A DNA stretch of 64,000 nt from Polydactylus sextarius. Its lineage: Eukaryota > Chordata > Actinopteri > Polynemidae. How positions within the stretch are numbered: the first letter of the stretch is position 1; each line of letters begins with the position of its first letter. The translations under genes were made by a program, and so were the position numbers. Below are positions 41,050 to 53,218 of the stretch, one piece after another. The stretch spans positions 20,892,001 through 20,956,000 of the forward strand of contig CM028912.1 of NCBI GenBank assembly GCA_016801845.1, written 5' to 3'. The notes beneath the pieces were generated by a model that saw only the letters and a list, made by a program, of their open reading frames with translations, ran no database searches and had not been told where the DNA came from.

Positions 41050-41465
41050 ATGAGAGGGTACAAAAGACTTTCCAAGGCTTCAGATAAACCATGAAGTGGA
41101 GCGAAAACAGTCATCAACAAGAGAAGACAATATAGCGCAACAGTGACATTGCCAAGAACTGTGCATGTATCTAACACTGATGAAAAGATGAGAAGGCTTC
41201 CAACAGTAAAGGAGCTGCAGGGGTTTCTGACAAATGAACTGGTTGTGTCCTACATGTGACACCAGTCTCCTTCTTCATATGTGGGCTATGGGGTACGGTG
41301 GTAAGATCCGCCCAAGCCAAGTTGTACATTTACATAACGTCTCCTAAAAGCAAGTTGGAAAACATGTTATAGTCTAATGAGACTGAGGTTGAACTTTTTA
41401 GCCATAATTCCTGCAGTCCATCACCACCAGACACCATAGTGAAAGACAGTGGTGGCAGCTCACAA
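41050..41465 (+). mobile_element. Decayed Tc1/mariner-like element, lineage A
   Basis: The nucleotide text follows the coding strand of a Tc1-type element widespread in fish. Segments recognised include GAGGGTACAAAAGACTTTCC, GCAACAGTGACATTGCCAAG, AAGGAGCTGCAGGGGTTTCT, TAATGAGACTGAGGTTGAAC and AGTGGTGGCAGCTCAC. Many stops and indels interrupt the transposase. Inverted ends were not found. Confidence 0.75.
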
Positions 41466-41920
41466 TAAACCTGATGTTTTTTACAGGAGTGGGTTGATGT
41501 AAGGACAAACAAACTGTTGAATCCATCCTTGACAATCTGTTCCAGTATATTTGGTTCTGAAAAAGAAAAGAAAAGACGCTCTTAAGAATCTTTAATAACT
41601 AAAACACACTTTTACCACTTCAGTATGAGAAACAGCAAACAGTTGATTTGCATGTTTGAGTGGGAGGCTCCTTTAATTGTTTACAACATTGTGAACTGGT
41701 TTTATGGAGTCTTTCACTTGATTTAAAGAGATGAGACTGTTTTACCAGAGAGTTAGACTGCAAATAAAATCAAATATATGGAGGATTATTTGCTTTTTAT
41801 GAGCAATCTGTGATGTCATCAGTTGTCACATCCTGTAAGACCTTTGACATCTGAAAGAAGACATAGATTTAGGTTTTTTTTCAGATTTTTTTTTTTTTAA
41901 CATTACCAAGAGCAAATATC

Positions 41921-41922
41921 TG

Positions 41923-41964
<42 letters not shown>

Positions 41965-42102
41965 ATTTCCTGTTTTGAGCAAATTGGACACTTGTGTTTA
42001 CTGATGAGTCTGTGCTGATGAGTCTTTTCCCATCATTTTCCGCCATCAGCCGTTACATGCATGACTCTGTGGGACCGAAGGACTGAAGCCATATGTGTGC
42101 TT

Positions 42103-42148
<46 letters not shown>

Positions 42149-42149
42149 G
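41921..42149. repeat. Two (GT)n microsatellites
   Basis: GT runs at 41921-41963 and 42109-42149, each with a GC interruption, in the ftcdnl1-nckap5 intergenic region. Confidence 0.95.
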
Positions 42150-43353
42150 AAACATCTATTTTTATCACTAGCTGTTGGCCTGAATCTTTCTGAAACATTC
42201 AGCACTTTGGCAGCGCATTGATTGAACACATCACAGTGAAATTTAACAGAATTTCTTCATTTTATGTTTAATAGCTAATATTTTTTTGTCAGTGCTATAC
42301 ATAGTCTGAATACAGCATTAACCATTACTAACAATAGAGTCGGATTTAGCCAGAGGACAGGATAGGAACTAACTGGGGCGAAATGATTCCACTCATTTCT
42401 TACATAAGGCCATATAATGCATTAAATAGAAGCTTATTCATAGATTCATAGAGTAAGAGCGTATGGATTTATAGTAACTATAGCAGTTAGGAAGCCACAA
42501 GACACGTCACAGGATAATGTTTAATTTTATGCCATATGTAAATGAAGTCAGTGATTCTAGTGCCAATAAGTGCCTATTCTAATCTTCTTACAGAGCTAAT
42601 GCTAATCTGTTCATCTTTACACACAAACCAAGGTGATCTGAATCATAAAACTCTTCCAGCGGGATGTGAAAGCTTCAGGGTCAGTGTCTGAATTCACCGT
42701 CCTTTCATCAAGTTGTGTAATTTCTCATTTTTCTGCATTTGAAGTTACATAAGGTTGTTGGCCAGAGAGGCAGAAGCTGTGTAATTTTCATCAATGTGTG
42801 TGCGCTTCTTTGGATAATCTCTGTGGCACCACGTGAATGTTCACCTCTTTGTGTGCCATCCAGCTGAGGCTCTTAGTCACACAAGTAACACAGCAGCTTC
42901 AGTGGAGCGTCACTTCATGCATACATACATTTCCACATCCTTTCTCCTCTACGCCATCTTCCTCTCTTTTCTCTCTCTACTCATGCACATTCATTTACTG
43001 TATGGATGGCACACACACACAGACACACACTCAGCCTGCCAGGCTTGGGAGCATCAAGGCCCAAACTAGGTCATAGCATAAGCCCAGAGGTATCTGGTCT
43101 CCACACACACACTGCGTATGCATGTTTTTAAATTTGAGAGCAGTGTCTCATGTCTCGTACATTAAAACTCATTTTCCCTCAGCGATCAGAGAAAATATTT
43201 GCCCGTCAACAGCAGCACCTCACATCCCGATGGAAAAAAAATGAGACTATAAATAAATCCAGTGAATTTTATATTTTCCAAAAATCCCCTCCCTGTGTTC
43301 ATATCTCCTTCCTCTCCCTCCCAGATAACCTCATTGGTTATGTGACTCAGTCC

Positions 43354-43384
43354 GATGGCTCTTGTGATTGTCACAAGAGCCATC
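43354..43384. repeat. Perfect 14-bp inverted repeat with 3-nt loop
   Basis: Arms GATGGCTCTTGTGA (43354-43367) and TCACAAGAGCCATC (43371-43384) are exact reverse complements separated by TTG. No gene or element explains it. It lies roughly 1.3 kb upstream of the putative nckap5 first exon. Confidence 0.9.
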
Positions 43385-44099
43385 ATTTCCTTGATTGAGT
43401 GCACTTTAGGACCCTTATACAGCACCAACATCCATTTAAAAAACACTTTCCAGCTGAAGCTTTAGCCAGATCATTTTTGTGTGTAATTTGCTGCTGCTGC
43501 AGTAACTGTGAATCTTTGCAGCAGAGGCACCATCGCTTCCCTTTTTTGACATGACTGGGCCTGACAGCGTATCATCCGAGATGCGACTGTGTGTCACAGC
43601 ACGGAAACAGAGGAGCTTATTTCTTTACATCAGTCTCCGCTCGTCTATAAATATTCCAAAGCTCCTTGTTCTCTTTCTCCTGCTCTTTCTTCCTCTGTGT
43701 CTTTCTCTGTCCTCCCCCTCCCTCTTTTTCCTCTCTGTTCCCACATCTTCTCTTCTCCCTGTGCTCCATTTGTGTGATGTAGAGAAATTTGTCTTGTCTG
43801 TCTAGAAAGAAGCAGCAGTGTTAAGTGAGAACAAACCACTCTTGTGTTGTGTCTCCTTTCTTGAGCCTGCAGGGTTTGTTTTCCCTCTCAGTCCTGGGGC
43901 GGTGTTTAATGACATGACAGTGATTTTATCACATCACATATAGAAATCACCTCCTCCCTCTTTACTGTGCTACTCCGCCAATCAGTGCTAATCTCATCTG
44001 TGACAGCTCAGATGTTTGAATCCAAAATAGTAGCGTTTACATGAAAAAAAAAAAAAAAAAACAGGCCAAAGCTGATTTTATCTAAAGCAAGTGGCGGTG

Positions 44100-44700
44100 A
44101 AACTGCCGCTGCCGCCGTCCTCCACCTATCAGTGGAAGTAAGCGTGCCACCATGAAGTCAGCAGTCCCCAACCCCCACCCCCAACACATGTTCGACATCC
44201 TCTGGGCGCAGCGCAGCGCTGAGACGCACAGAGAGGGAGCGCGGCGAGGTGGAAATGTGGCTGAGCGTCATAGGAAGACAGAAATAGAGCGATGAAGCAG
44301 TGAATTAGGCAGAAGCAGAGAAGGAGGAGAGATAGGAGACAGAGCCTCGGTGAGGGGGCGATGCTTCGTGCAGACTCGGTTACATCCTCGTAGCACAGAG
44401 CATCTCGCCGTGTGTGGATGTGAGAACCTCGTGGATTAGCTGTTATCGGAGTCTCGGTGGATTTCACAGCATCTGGATCGTGATCGGCTGCAGACGGACT
44501 GGGTGTCGGGATCCGAGCGGGCCTGTGACGTTGAGAGGATGGCGAAAGCAGCTCTGACCCAAATCTTGGATTCGTGGTTCTCCTCCCTCGCGCGCTGCTG
44601 CTCCTCGGTCGTGCTCGGACGTGTCCCTCACCTGAGCGCGCGCTCAGCCCGCCTCTGCTGACATCTGTCTCCGTGAACACGCGCAGCCTCCGGCAGGTAA
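44100..44700 (+). promoter_or_regulatory. GC-rich promoter and probable non-coding first exon of the nckap5-like gene
   Basis: This is the most GC- and CpG-rich stretch in the right half of the window, surrounded by AT-rich DNA. It ends in a strong donor CGGCAG|GTAAGG (exon end 44696). A short open frame 44539-44661 begins with an ATG in good context (A at -3, G at +4) and stops before the donor, so it would act as an upstream ORF, not as the protein start. The large minus-strand open frame across 44129-44794 (221 codons) is a composition effect. That this exon joins the exon at 54.6 kb is inferred from order and strand only. Confidence 0.45.
44539..44661 (+). other. Candidate upstream ORF, 40 codons
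   Basis: It starts AGGATGG and encodes MAKAALTQIL..., ending with TGA at 44659-44661, all inside the putative first exon of the nckap5-like transcript. It has no family resemblance. If transcribed, it would be expected to reduce initiation at the main start in the next exon. Confidence 0.35.
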
Positions 44701-45829
44701 GGGAACAACTGACCTGCACCTCACGTGTCAGGCTAATGTGTTTTGACGGTGAATGCACATGAATAATATCTAATCTGTGCTTCCCTTTCTTCATAGATAC
44801 AATACAAAAGCATATTGTTTGTCCTTTGATGTGGCTGTGATAACGAACTAAACTGCCATGTTGTTTACATGCAAAATGCAGAACATAACATATATAATGT
44901 ATGACCTAGGAAATAGCATGATGATGATAGGCAACTAGAAACAATATATCTCCCGAAGTAGCAAAGAAAGTAGGCTAGTATGGCACAGTCTGAGACCTGG
45001 ACACATCATTTATTAAAGTATGTTTGGTTTCTGAGAGCATCTTCAGTCTGAGATCAATAGACATGAATATGGAGAGCTAATTGTTTTGTAATAAGGACAC
45101 GTGTCCCTTTTATCTTCAGCTGGATCCCAAATGAACCAGTCAAAAAAAAGTCATCTAGACCAGATCCATTTCAGTCTGGTCTACTAAGCTGACTTCAGCT
45201 CAGTTTGATTTCATTTCATTCTATTCCTGTAAAAAGTTCAGACATGATAAATCAGCAAGTTTGACTTAACAAAACACAGTAGTTAGAGTCACCTGACCAA
45301 TCAGACAACTTTCACCAGAGGTCACACAGAGGTCAATAGGTGAACAATGAGGGACTGGCTCACTTCATTAAGCTATTAATTTTATATGCTGTGCATAGAA
45401 CTCTGACTGTCTTACTACTTGTGATTATCATGTTCATGTTGTACAACTGTTTTTACTTGGATGCTGATTTAGTAGCTGCAATTGGTGTGTTTATTAAAAA
45501 GTTGACCACCACAGAGAGAAGGAACAGACTCAATGTTTTAGACAAGTAACTGTGTCATGACTGGTGCAGGTTTATGGCGAGTGTGAATGAAGTGTGATAA
45601 GAGTCTCCAAACCTATTAACCATCGTCTGACAAGCATTTCCAAAGGAGTGTAACTGCAGCTGAGCTCATACATTTATGGAAACACTAGTGAGTCAGCTCT
45701 CTGGATGAAACAGCATATTGTTAGGCAACAGTCAAAGTGGACCAAATACTATCATCAACACAAATGTTCACATCTTCAAATAAAATACTAGCGGCAGCTC
45801 AAACCAACACAAGGGACAGATCTGTACAC

Positions 45830-46530
45830 TCATCGAACACTTTATTAGGAACATTATACTAATCCTGGGTAAGGCTTCACTTTGATCTCATCCCAACTCT
45901 TTCTACAGACACTTCGCTTCACAAGATGCTGGAAACATTGACACAATTACATTGCATGATTCATGCTGCCTCGTCTACAATGTCCCAAAGGTGTTTGCTT
46001 GTCGCTGAAGTTCACTGAACTCATTGTCATGTTCATGAAACCAGTTTGAGGCATCTTTTGTTTGGTGACATGGGGCATTATGTTCACATATTCATGCTCT
46101 TTGTGTTCATAAAGCAGTTTGGATCCATAAAGTCATGTTGTTGTCCACAATCTGCTGCCTCAGCAGAAATACAGGTCTGTCAGTCAAGGCTATGTTTAGA
46201 GTCTGTGACCACTGCATCCTCAGGTTTCTGTTGTTGGCTGACAGGACTGGACAATGTTATGATCTCTGTTGTTGTCCATTCACCTCAAGGTTGGATGTGT
46301 TGTCAATTCTTATGCTTTCCTGCTCAGCACAGTTGTAAACACACAGTTATAACAGCCTTTCAATCAGCTGGAAGCAATCTTCTTCTCTGACCTCTCTCAT
46401 CAAGAATGTGTTTCTTTACACACAACTGCTGTTTTTTTTTTTTAGATTTCATGCTATTCTGAGTCTAAATTGTATCAGCTGTTTCTTCAGAAATACTCTG
46501 GTATTATGGAGATTTTGCCTCATGCCACCA
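45830..46530 (-). mobile_element. Decayed Tc1/mariner-like element, lineage B
   Basis: It begins with ACTTTATTAGGAACATTA, the end motif of a well-known vertebrate Tc1 lineage. It continues with GTCCCAAAGGTGTTTG, the reverse complement of the codons for the transposase motif PIEHLWD, then GAACTCATTGTCATGTTCAT and GGTGACATGGGGCATTATG. The transposase would be on the minus strand and is broken by many changes. The far end is not intact. Confidence 0.75.
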
Positions 46531-46533
46531 AAA

Positions 46534-46570
46534 CAGCTCTGACCTGTCAAAGCATGACAGGTCAGAGCTG
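46534..46570. repeat. Perfect 15-bp inverted repeat at the junction of two Tc1 relics
   Basis: Arms CAGCTCTGACCTGTC (46534-46548) and GACAGGTCAGAGCTG (46556-46570) are exact reverse complements around the loop AAAGCAT. It sits between lineage B and lineage C relics. Confidence 0.9.
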
Positions 46571-47430
46571 TGAGCTGTGGTATCTGGCACCAGGATTTTA
46601 AGAATAAACCATTCAAGTAAGTTGTGAGAAGGGACCTCCATGGACTGGACTTATTTGCCCAGAGTCTCCCACAGATACTTGATTGAATTAAGATTTTGAG
46701 ATTTTGGAGTTAAGTTACCTTAAATTTGTTGTTGTTGTGTTCTGCCAACCACTCCACTGTTGTGTTCCTGAACCATTGTTGCAAAATGGCAGGAACTTTA
46801 GCTTGCTGAAAGAGACCACAGTTTCCATGACTGTGTGTACTTGGTATGCAACAATTGTTAGGTTAGGTGGTACGTTTCAAAGTAACATCCACAAGAACAT
46901 CAGGACCTAAGGTTTCCCAGCAGAGCAGAGTCTATACCTCAGCGCTTCCCACTGCCTCCGACATCTTTCCCTTTTCCCAAAATGCATCCTGGTGCCATCA
47001 TGACGCACACACACCCACTCGTCCACATGATGTTAAAGAAAATGTGATCACATGTAGAACTATGACATAGGAAGAACAAACAGAAGAAATGATAAGTGTG
47101 TATCAACATACATGCATGATACTGAAGCAGTCATGTTCCAGTAGCAGGATGTTTCATTTAACAGTACGATTTCACAGCCAGTGCAGTAAAACAGAATGTT
47201 CTAACAGTTTTCTATCATAGCCAGTGTTAAGAGTGGGTGTAATTGGTGCTACACTAAGTCTCCCGTGGGGTTTCTCCACATGAGTCAGCCTTTAATCCCC
47301 ACGCGGATCAATGAACCTTGAGCTTCCATGATCCTTTCACTGGAGCACTGGTTTTCTCTCTGTGGACTACTTATGGCAGGTACTGACCACTGCAGACAGA
47401 AATCACCCCACAAGGGGTGCAAGAAGTGAA
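46570..47430 (-). mobile_element. Decayed Tc1/mariner-like element, lineage C
   Basis: The order of recognised segments matches another widespread Tc1 lineage on its minus strand: GTATCTGGCACCAGG, GGGACCTCCATGGACTGGAC, GAACCATTGTTGC, TTAGGTGGTACGTTTCAAAG, GTTTCCCAGCAGAGCAGAG, AATGCATCCTGGTGCCATC, then after about 150 unmatched bases GGATCAATGAACCTTGAGC and TACTGACCACTGCAGACAG. All transposase frames are disrupted. No intact inverted end was seen. Confidence 0.75.
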
Positions 47431-48030
47431 ATGTCTCACTGTGTCTTATTGTCTATCAGAGCAGACTATAGAGTGTTTGTAGGTGCAGGAGCTGCAGTAT
47501 GTCTCTGGAGTGTGTCTGCTTGTCTGGTGCTGTAGCCTCTTAGCTCAACACTAAACCACAGCAGAGAGAGTGAACAGGAGCTGAAGCATGTGACAGCTGT
47601 GAATTACAGAGGAAAAACAAAAATGAACAACCAGGCCTTGTCCCCGATGGCAAGATTTTACGACACAGATTCTGACCTATCACACAATGTAACTGCTCCA
47701 CAGATATAACAATCGGTTCTCGTAGTCTTGTCTCTGTTACTTCAGTGTGACCTTTTCTACAGCATCCAGCCTCACTTATCTCCTCACCATGTTATGATAC
47801 TTAATGTTGAAGACATCTGAAAAGCATTATTATAGCAAGATGAATGACCTGACCTCGAAGTAGACAAAAGGCCTTTAAACACGAGTAGATGTACAGTCGC
47901 TCTGGGCAAGGGGACAACCTTTATCTGTATCTGCTTCATGTATCTGCTATCATGTTTGATGCATTCAAGCAGAGACTCTAATGCATTTGATTGGGAGATG
48001 AGATGAGGGCATTGTACAGCCGCACAAAAA

Positions 48031-48079
48031 GGGGTCAGTGATGGCCTAAAGGTTAAAGAAAGGTTTTGACAGGGAGGGA
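48031..48079 (+). mobile_element. tRNA-derived SINE head fragment
   Basis: The text GTCAGTGATGGCCTAAAGGT followed by TAAAGAAAGG resembles the box A part of fish tRNA-derived SINEs (typical form GGCCTAGTGGTTAGAGAA). Only about 50 bp is recognisable, and no box B or tail was seen. Confidence 0.5.
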
Positions 48080-48338
48080 TATCACTCGTCATCATACTAG
48101 TGAGGAAAATATAAGTAATGTTCAGTAATGTTTTAGAGGCCATTGTTGAGAAATATTAAAACTCTTACTGATCAATATTTTTGAAATGAACACAGAATTA
48201 ATATCAACAAATGTTCAGCATGTTCTAAACCACATTTCTAAACCACACCATTAATAACCTCATCAGCCATTTCAACGCAAAAGTGGCAGACGAAGTGGCA
48301 CCAAATTAGCTGATGAAATAGGCAACTAGCAAATGGAT

Positions 48339-48424
48339 ATTATTATTATTATTATCATTATTATTATTATTATTATTGATAATGATAATACCATTGGCCC
48401 AATAATGGACGTATGGTTCCCAGA

Positions 48425-48451
<27 letters not shown>
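48339..48451. repeat. ATT-rich trinucleotide repeat and GT repeat
   Basis: An imperfect ATT/TTA run covers 48339-48390, and a pure GT run of about 23 bp covers 48429-48451, with 38 bp between. Confidence 0.9.
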
Positions 48452-48456
<5 letters not shown>

Positions 48457-49329
48457 GGTGCATCAGTTCAGCAAGCAGACCAGTTTATTAGGGACGTTTC
48501 CAGGGCATCATTCGATCTGTACTTTAGCTGAAACATTTCTTCTGATTTGGACGTTTCTGAGGTAGCTTTGCAGTTGCAGCTGCCACTTAACACATCCAGC
48601 AAACAGACAAATGTATATGAAGCAAAATGCTCCACTCTATACTGTCAACTAGTTGCTAATTTACTGTCTACTGTTTGTTGCATAGCAGTGAACATAAAGA
48701 GGAATAATAGGAGCTATAATGGCTGTAAATGGCTGCCTATTTTAACTGAATAGCTGTATCTGTACCACTCTTTATTTCTATGAGATAAGACCAAAACAAT
48801 GAGGTAAAATATTATCTTTTCTGTTGAGCTATAGAATTGGACAATAATTATCTTCTTCAATATTTTTATTGTACACAAAGTGCAGATGAGAAAGAGAATA
48901 TGAATCTATGAATCAGCTGAATCTCTGAATAAATAAAAGTGCAGATTAAAAAACATTTCTGTGATAAATTTCTTTCTAATCTGGCGAGACAGTAGGAACA
49001 ACAAAATGGTAACAGCATTACAGTGAGTTAGAACCTGTGCAGCATCAAAGATGCATAAAAAATAGCTTTGTGCTAAAAATATCTCATCCAAGGACTATTT
49101 ATGGGATGCAAGCAGAGAGGACGCATAATATCTCCACATTTACCATGTCAGATAAAAATCACTCCATCATTTACAAACACAGCAGTATATGGCATTTGTT
49201 AACAAGCACATTATCCCTCGGTTCATCATATAGTGATTATACATATTGTATTATTTGTTTGATTTTGCTTCTGTACAAACATGCAAACATGTCCAGACAA
49301 AAGTATTTCAGAATATTACACAGTCATTC

Positions 49330-49830
49330 ATGGTCATCCCATGGCTCCCATGGCTCAGCACCAGCAGGAGATACAGTGTTCGCCTATTGAGGGGGTTAAG
49401 TTCTAGAGCCCCACGCGTAACCATAGTAACCATATATTTATTTTATTTTTTTAAGCCTTTATAAAACCTACCCACACTCTTATAAACCTTTCCCACGGTT
49501 ATTATTTATTTTTAGGCTAGAAATTGCTTATTTTACCGCAAAAATAATTAAAATCTAAAAATGCTTGTAGACCGCAGAATCCTGGGATGTAATGAAGACT
49601 AAATTTACATATGATAGTCACAAAAAACTGTGATGTATCAAAGCCACGAGAGGTGAAGCACAATATGGTGAGGGATCACTGTAATTCAATTTAATTACAT
49701 TTTACGTGTATAGCACCAGATCTTAAAAAAACATTTATCTCAAGACACTTTATGGTAATACAGAAAGGAAAAACCCGACAGTTCTCATAGTGAGAAGCAC
49801 TTGGCGACAGCGGAGAGGAAAAAGTCAAAT
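49330..49830. repeat. Dispersed-repeat fragments (two families)
   Basis: First, CGCCTATTGAGGGGGTTA, CCTTTATAAAACCTACCCAC and GTGAGGGATCACTGTA (49381-49682) match a vertebrate interspersed repeat I remember but cannot classify. Second, TGTATAGCACCAGATC, AAGACACTTTATGG and AGAAGCACTTGGCGACAGCG (49690-49815) match a teleost repeat whose usual form reads TGTATAGCGCCAAATCACAA and AAGCACTTGGCGACAGTGGG. Both are partial. Confidence 0.55.
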
Positions 49831-52454
49831 ATTGGATGTTATGCCAAGAAATTGTCACAGATATTCAAAGACTCTGTAAACCACAAACATCTGTCACGTA
49901 GATACATCAGCACTACTTGATGGATGCTCGTGGTTTACAGTCGAATCTGTCTGACCTTGGTGATGCGGCAATTATTTCTCTAAGGCCAATGGAGGGTTGA
50001 TATTTTTGGTTTGCTAATGAAAACATCTCCACTACTAACTATTGATTGGATTGTTGTGAAACTGGGTACAAACATCTATGTTTACAAGATGTGCACAAAT
50101 GGGATCCATTTGTGTTAGTGCTAATTGGCCATCATCATTTAGCTAACATACTAAAGTAAGATATTGAACGTGGTGAACATTATCAACAGTAAGTGTTATG
50201 ATTGGCTGTTGCTCTAGACTGGTTGAATTTATGCTTTTTGTTCACATCACATGTGAACACAGTGATGACAACATTTGGAATAAAAGTCTTGCTTTGAAAA
50301 GGCTGCAATTTGTTTTTTGTGTATTAAACATTGTTTAAAAGATAGAAATTCAAGGTAGATATTTGTGTTTATATTTTCACAGCCATGTGAGACTGCTCTG
50401 AACTGTAACAAATTTACAACTCAATGTAACACACAGAGAGAGGTTCATTTTCCTGTTGACTCAGTGGAAGCTGTCTGTGTTACAAGCCTTAGACCAAAGT
50501 TCCTTTTGAATCTACATTTCCTGCACCAGTCATTTCCCAAGTGTGAGGCGTACAGCGCAGTCACAGGACCCGCCGCTGTATCAGCAGGATGTGATTTGAG
50601 GCAGAAGTATGTGTTCGTTAAATACCCAGGGGGAGCAAATTCTCAGCAAGGTCTTGTCCTAATTCATTTTAACATCAATGCCGGGGGCTGAACTGCAGCC
50701 TTGATTATACCAATTTACCCTCCCACCCACCCAAAAGGAAGACATGTAATTACACTATTTACACTGGAGTGCTTTCCTCACTCAACCACACGACAGTTTT
50801 GTTTTTCCTCAGCGTTTCAGTACTGTGACTAAAAAGTACAATCAGAGAAACACCACAAGCTCTCACACCACATTTGGACATGAGGAGTGTAACAGAGACT
50901 GAATGAAGTCTTGTAATGTGAGTGAGTTAAGTGATCAGTGTAACTCAACTGCATGATGGGAAGCTGATTGAGATTCTGTTCAACATTTAAACACAGAGGC
51001 AAATTTAAAGGAGTAGAAACATATTATGTCTCTGTGTGAGTGTGATGACTGATCGCATGTCTTGTGTTGAGAATATATAATCATATATGATGAGATAAAG
51101 TCTCATCAGTGATGCTTACAATCAAGAATTGAAAAAAGAAAAACAACAATTATATTAATTTTAAAGCATCTGTAGTGGGCATTTTGATGATGTGTCTGTG
51201 TAAAAGGCATCACAGACGTATCACCTGAATCTACTGCTGCTCCTTCTGCTTTTTTTTTTTTACAAAGCTTTACCGTGAGCATTCAGCTCACTGCTCAGCT
51301 GTCCCACCCACAGCTTCATTACTTCATTGTTCTGCTTCACTCTCACTAGCTGTTTCCAGTGAAAAACCTCCACCTGCAGACAGGCACAGAGAGCAGCTGG
51401 TGAATATAGTGGAGCATTTAACGTCCTGAATGCAGACATTATTTGTTAGTTGTCAGCTCTGTGCTTGAATGTGTTATCCCACATCTACATATATTTTACT
51501 TCCCTGCATTTATCTGACAGCCACCTGTTATCTGTCTCTCATGGTATATTTTTAGACTGTGGTTTTGTTTCCTGTACTTTGTGTCACTGCCTGAATCTTT
51601 TTTTTTTCTTTTCAATAACTGGCAGTGTAAATAGTTTAGTGGAAATAGAGCTAACCTGGGTGGGTGAATCACTGTGGATGAGACTGAGACTGAACAATAA
51701 AGGCCTGTCAGTGTGATGGTTCATAATAATGAGATTGTACAGCAGCCTGTTGTGTTCTGAGTACAGTGTAAACACATACCTAATATTTCCATACAAACCC
51801 AAGGAAATTTGCAAAAGGATGGTTTCTAAAAATGACATCACTGTTAGTACATTATAAGAGCTTCTATATAAATTACAAAGATTTTCTCAGAGGGATCATA
51901 TTTCACTTTACTTTTGATTTGATGTATAATTTGTAAGCACAACCTCATATAACTGAGTTAAAGGATCTGTATGACTCAGCTGGCTGAGCCAAGACCAGCA
52001 GGCTGAGATTTTTAATGTGTCTCTCAGGCAGCTGTCTTCGTCTTCATCTTCCTCCTCCTCTATCTCTCCTTTTAGAGTTAGACACAGCAGGATGAAAAAA
52101 AAAAAAAAAAAAAAAAACTCAGAAGGAAAAGATGTGCTCACGAGGAAGCAGGTGATACGTTCAGATGATGCAAGGCGACTAAAGACCAAAATGATGGAAG
52201 AACTCCATCTTCTGGCCGAGCACGTTGGTGCAGAAGGCAACAGGATGAATCAATAATCAGTCACCACCACTGAATATTAAAGAGACTATACAGAGTAAAA
52301 CGATGACAACTGACAAAACAAACTGTTGGGTGTGTGGTAGATGAGAGGCACAAAAGGAGTCAGTCTACATTCAGTAACTCAATTATGAGAAGCCAAAACA
52401 GAAATTCAGACATGTTAGACACAAGAAGGAAAATGTGTAATATGACATTGTCAT

Positions 52455-52760
52455 AAGTGTTCAGACACTTTTTGGTTCTCCTGTGGTTAGTTCAGTCGCT
52501 GGACATGATTAATGTGAGGTCAGAGACAGAGTTATGTCAGGTTAGATCTGGAGAAGGTTACAAAAAATGTCTGAATGTTCTCAAAGACAAACTGTCCTCC
52601 GTAACTCTTAAAGAAAGAAGATTGAAACAACCAGGAGATGTTTCTGAGCAGTCGATGCTAAAGGGCCACAGTAAGAACCTAATGGTCACTGTGACTGAGC
52701 TCCACAGATCAGCTGTGGACATGGAGGCACCTGTAACCTTTAATTCAACATTTAATTCAA
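52455..52760 (+). mobile_element. Decayed Tc1/mariner-like element, lineage D
   Basis: The text follows the N-terminal coding strand of the fish/salmonid type of Tc1 element. Recognised are GGAGAAGGTTACAAAAAATG, ACCTAATGGTCACTGTGACT and GAGCTCCACAGATCAGCTGT. The 106-codon open frame over 52457-52777 retains SGEGYKK and VTELHRSAVDM, which resemble the paired-like DNA-binding region of Tc1 transposases. The catalytic part is absent. Confidence 0.75.
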
Positions 52761-53021
52761 ATAAAAAACTGAAGTAGCAAACAAAGAAGAACACAAGCTG
52801 GACATAAGTCAGTGCATGTCAGGGGAAATGAGAAAAAATCCAAAAGGTTTCTCTGTAGCAGTGTTTGGAATCATCAGAACTCAAATGCATGATGCACCAA
52901 ATCCAAAGTGCTGTAAAATAATTGTCAGGTTCTTCCTCTGAAATGTTTTGTCATTGGATTCAGTTTTTATACACTAAGAAAGATTCATGTGTCCTTGTTT
53001 CTGTACAATCCCTGTAGCACC

Positions 53022-53218
53022 CTGTAATGTAATAATTTCCTGAAAATGTAACAAAATTAGCCTCTAATTCGATCTATAATGTAATTAAACCCAATCATGT
53101 AATAACTTCCCCAATAATGTAATAAAATATCCTGACTGATATTGTAATAACATTTTTACAAATAATGTAATACCTTATTACATTATTGGTGATGTGACAA
53201 ATATAATGCTACAGATGA
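53022..53218. repeat. Irregular AATGTAATA-rich array ending in a hairpin
   Basis: Seven copies of (A)ATGTAA(TA) or close variants occur at about 53025, 53045, 53078, 53096, 53113, 53142 and 53162, with spacings of 17-33 bp. The last forms a perfect 12-bp inverted repeat AATAATGTAATA / TATTACATTATT (53161-53172 and 53176-53187) with loop CCT. I could not assign it to an element family. Confidence 0.75.

Larger units (their letters stand above)
40720..44100. other. Intergenic region between ftcdnl1 and nckap5-like gene
   Basis: This holds a decayed Tc1-like element (41050-41465), two GT repeats (41921-41963, 42109-42149), a perfect 14-bp hairpin (43354-43384) and a pyrimidine-rich stretch at about 43670-43760. 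No coding exon is supported. The small open frames here have no family resemblance. Confidence 0.6.

Noticed and set aside
44129..44794. Minus-strand open frame of 221 codons over a GC-rich stretch
   Set aside because: Stop-poor because of high GC in a probable promoter/first exon. The protein is Arg/Ser/His-rich without any domain pattern, and the plus strand has a clear donor there.
49980..50110. Possible fish repeat (ATTGATTGGATTGTTGTGAA)
   Set aside because: Similar phrases occur in fish dispersed repeats, but only about 50 bp is suggestive and no boundaries can be set.
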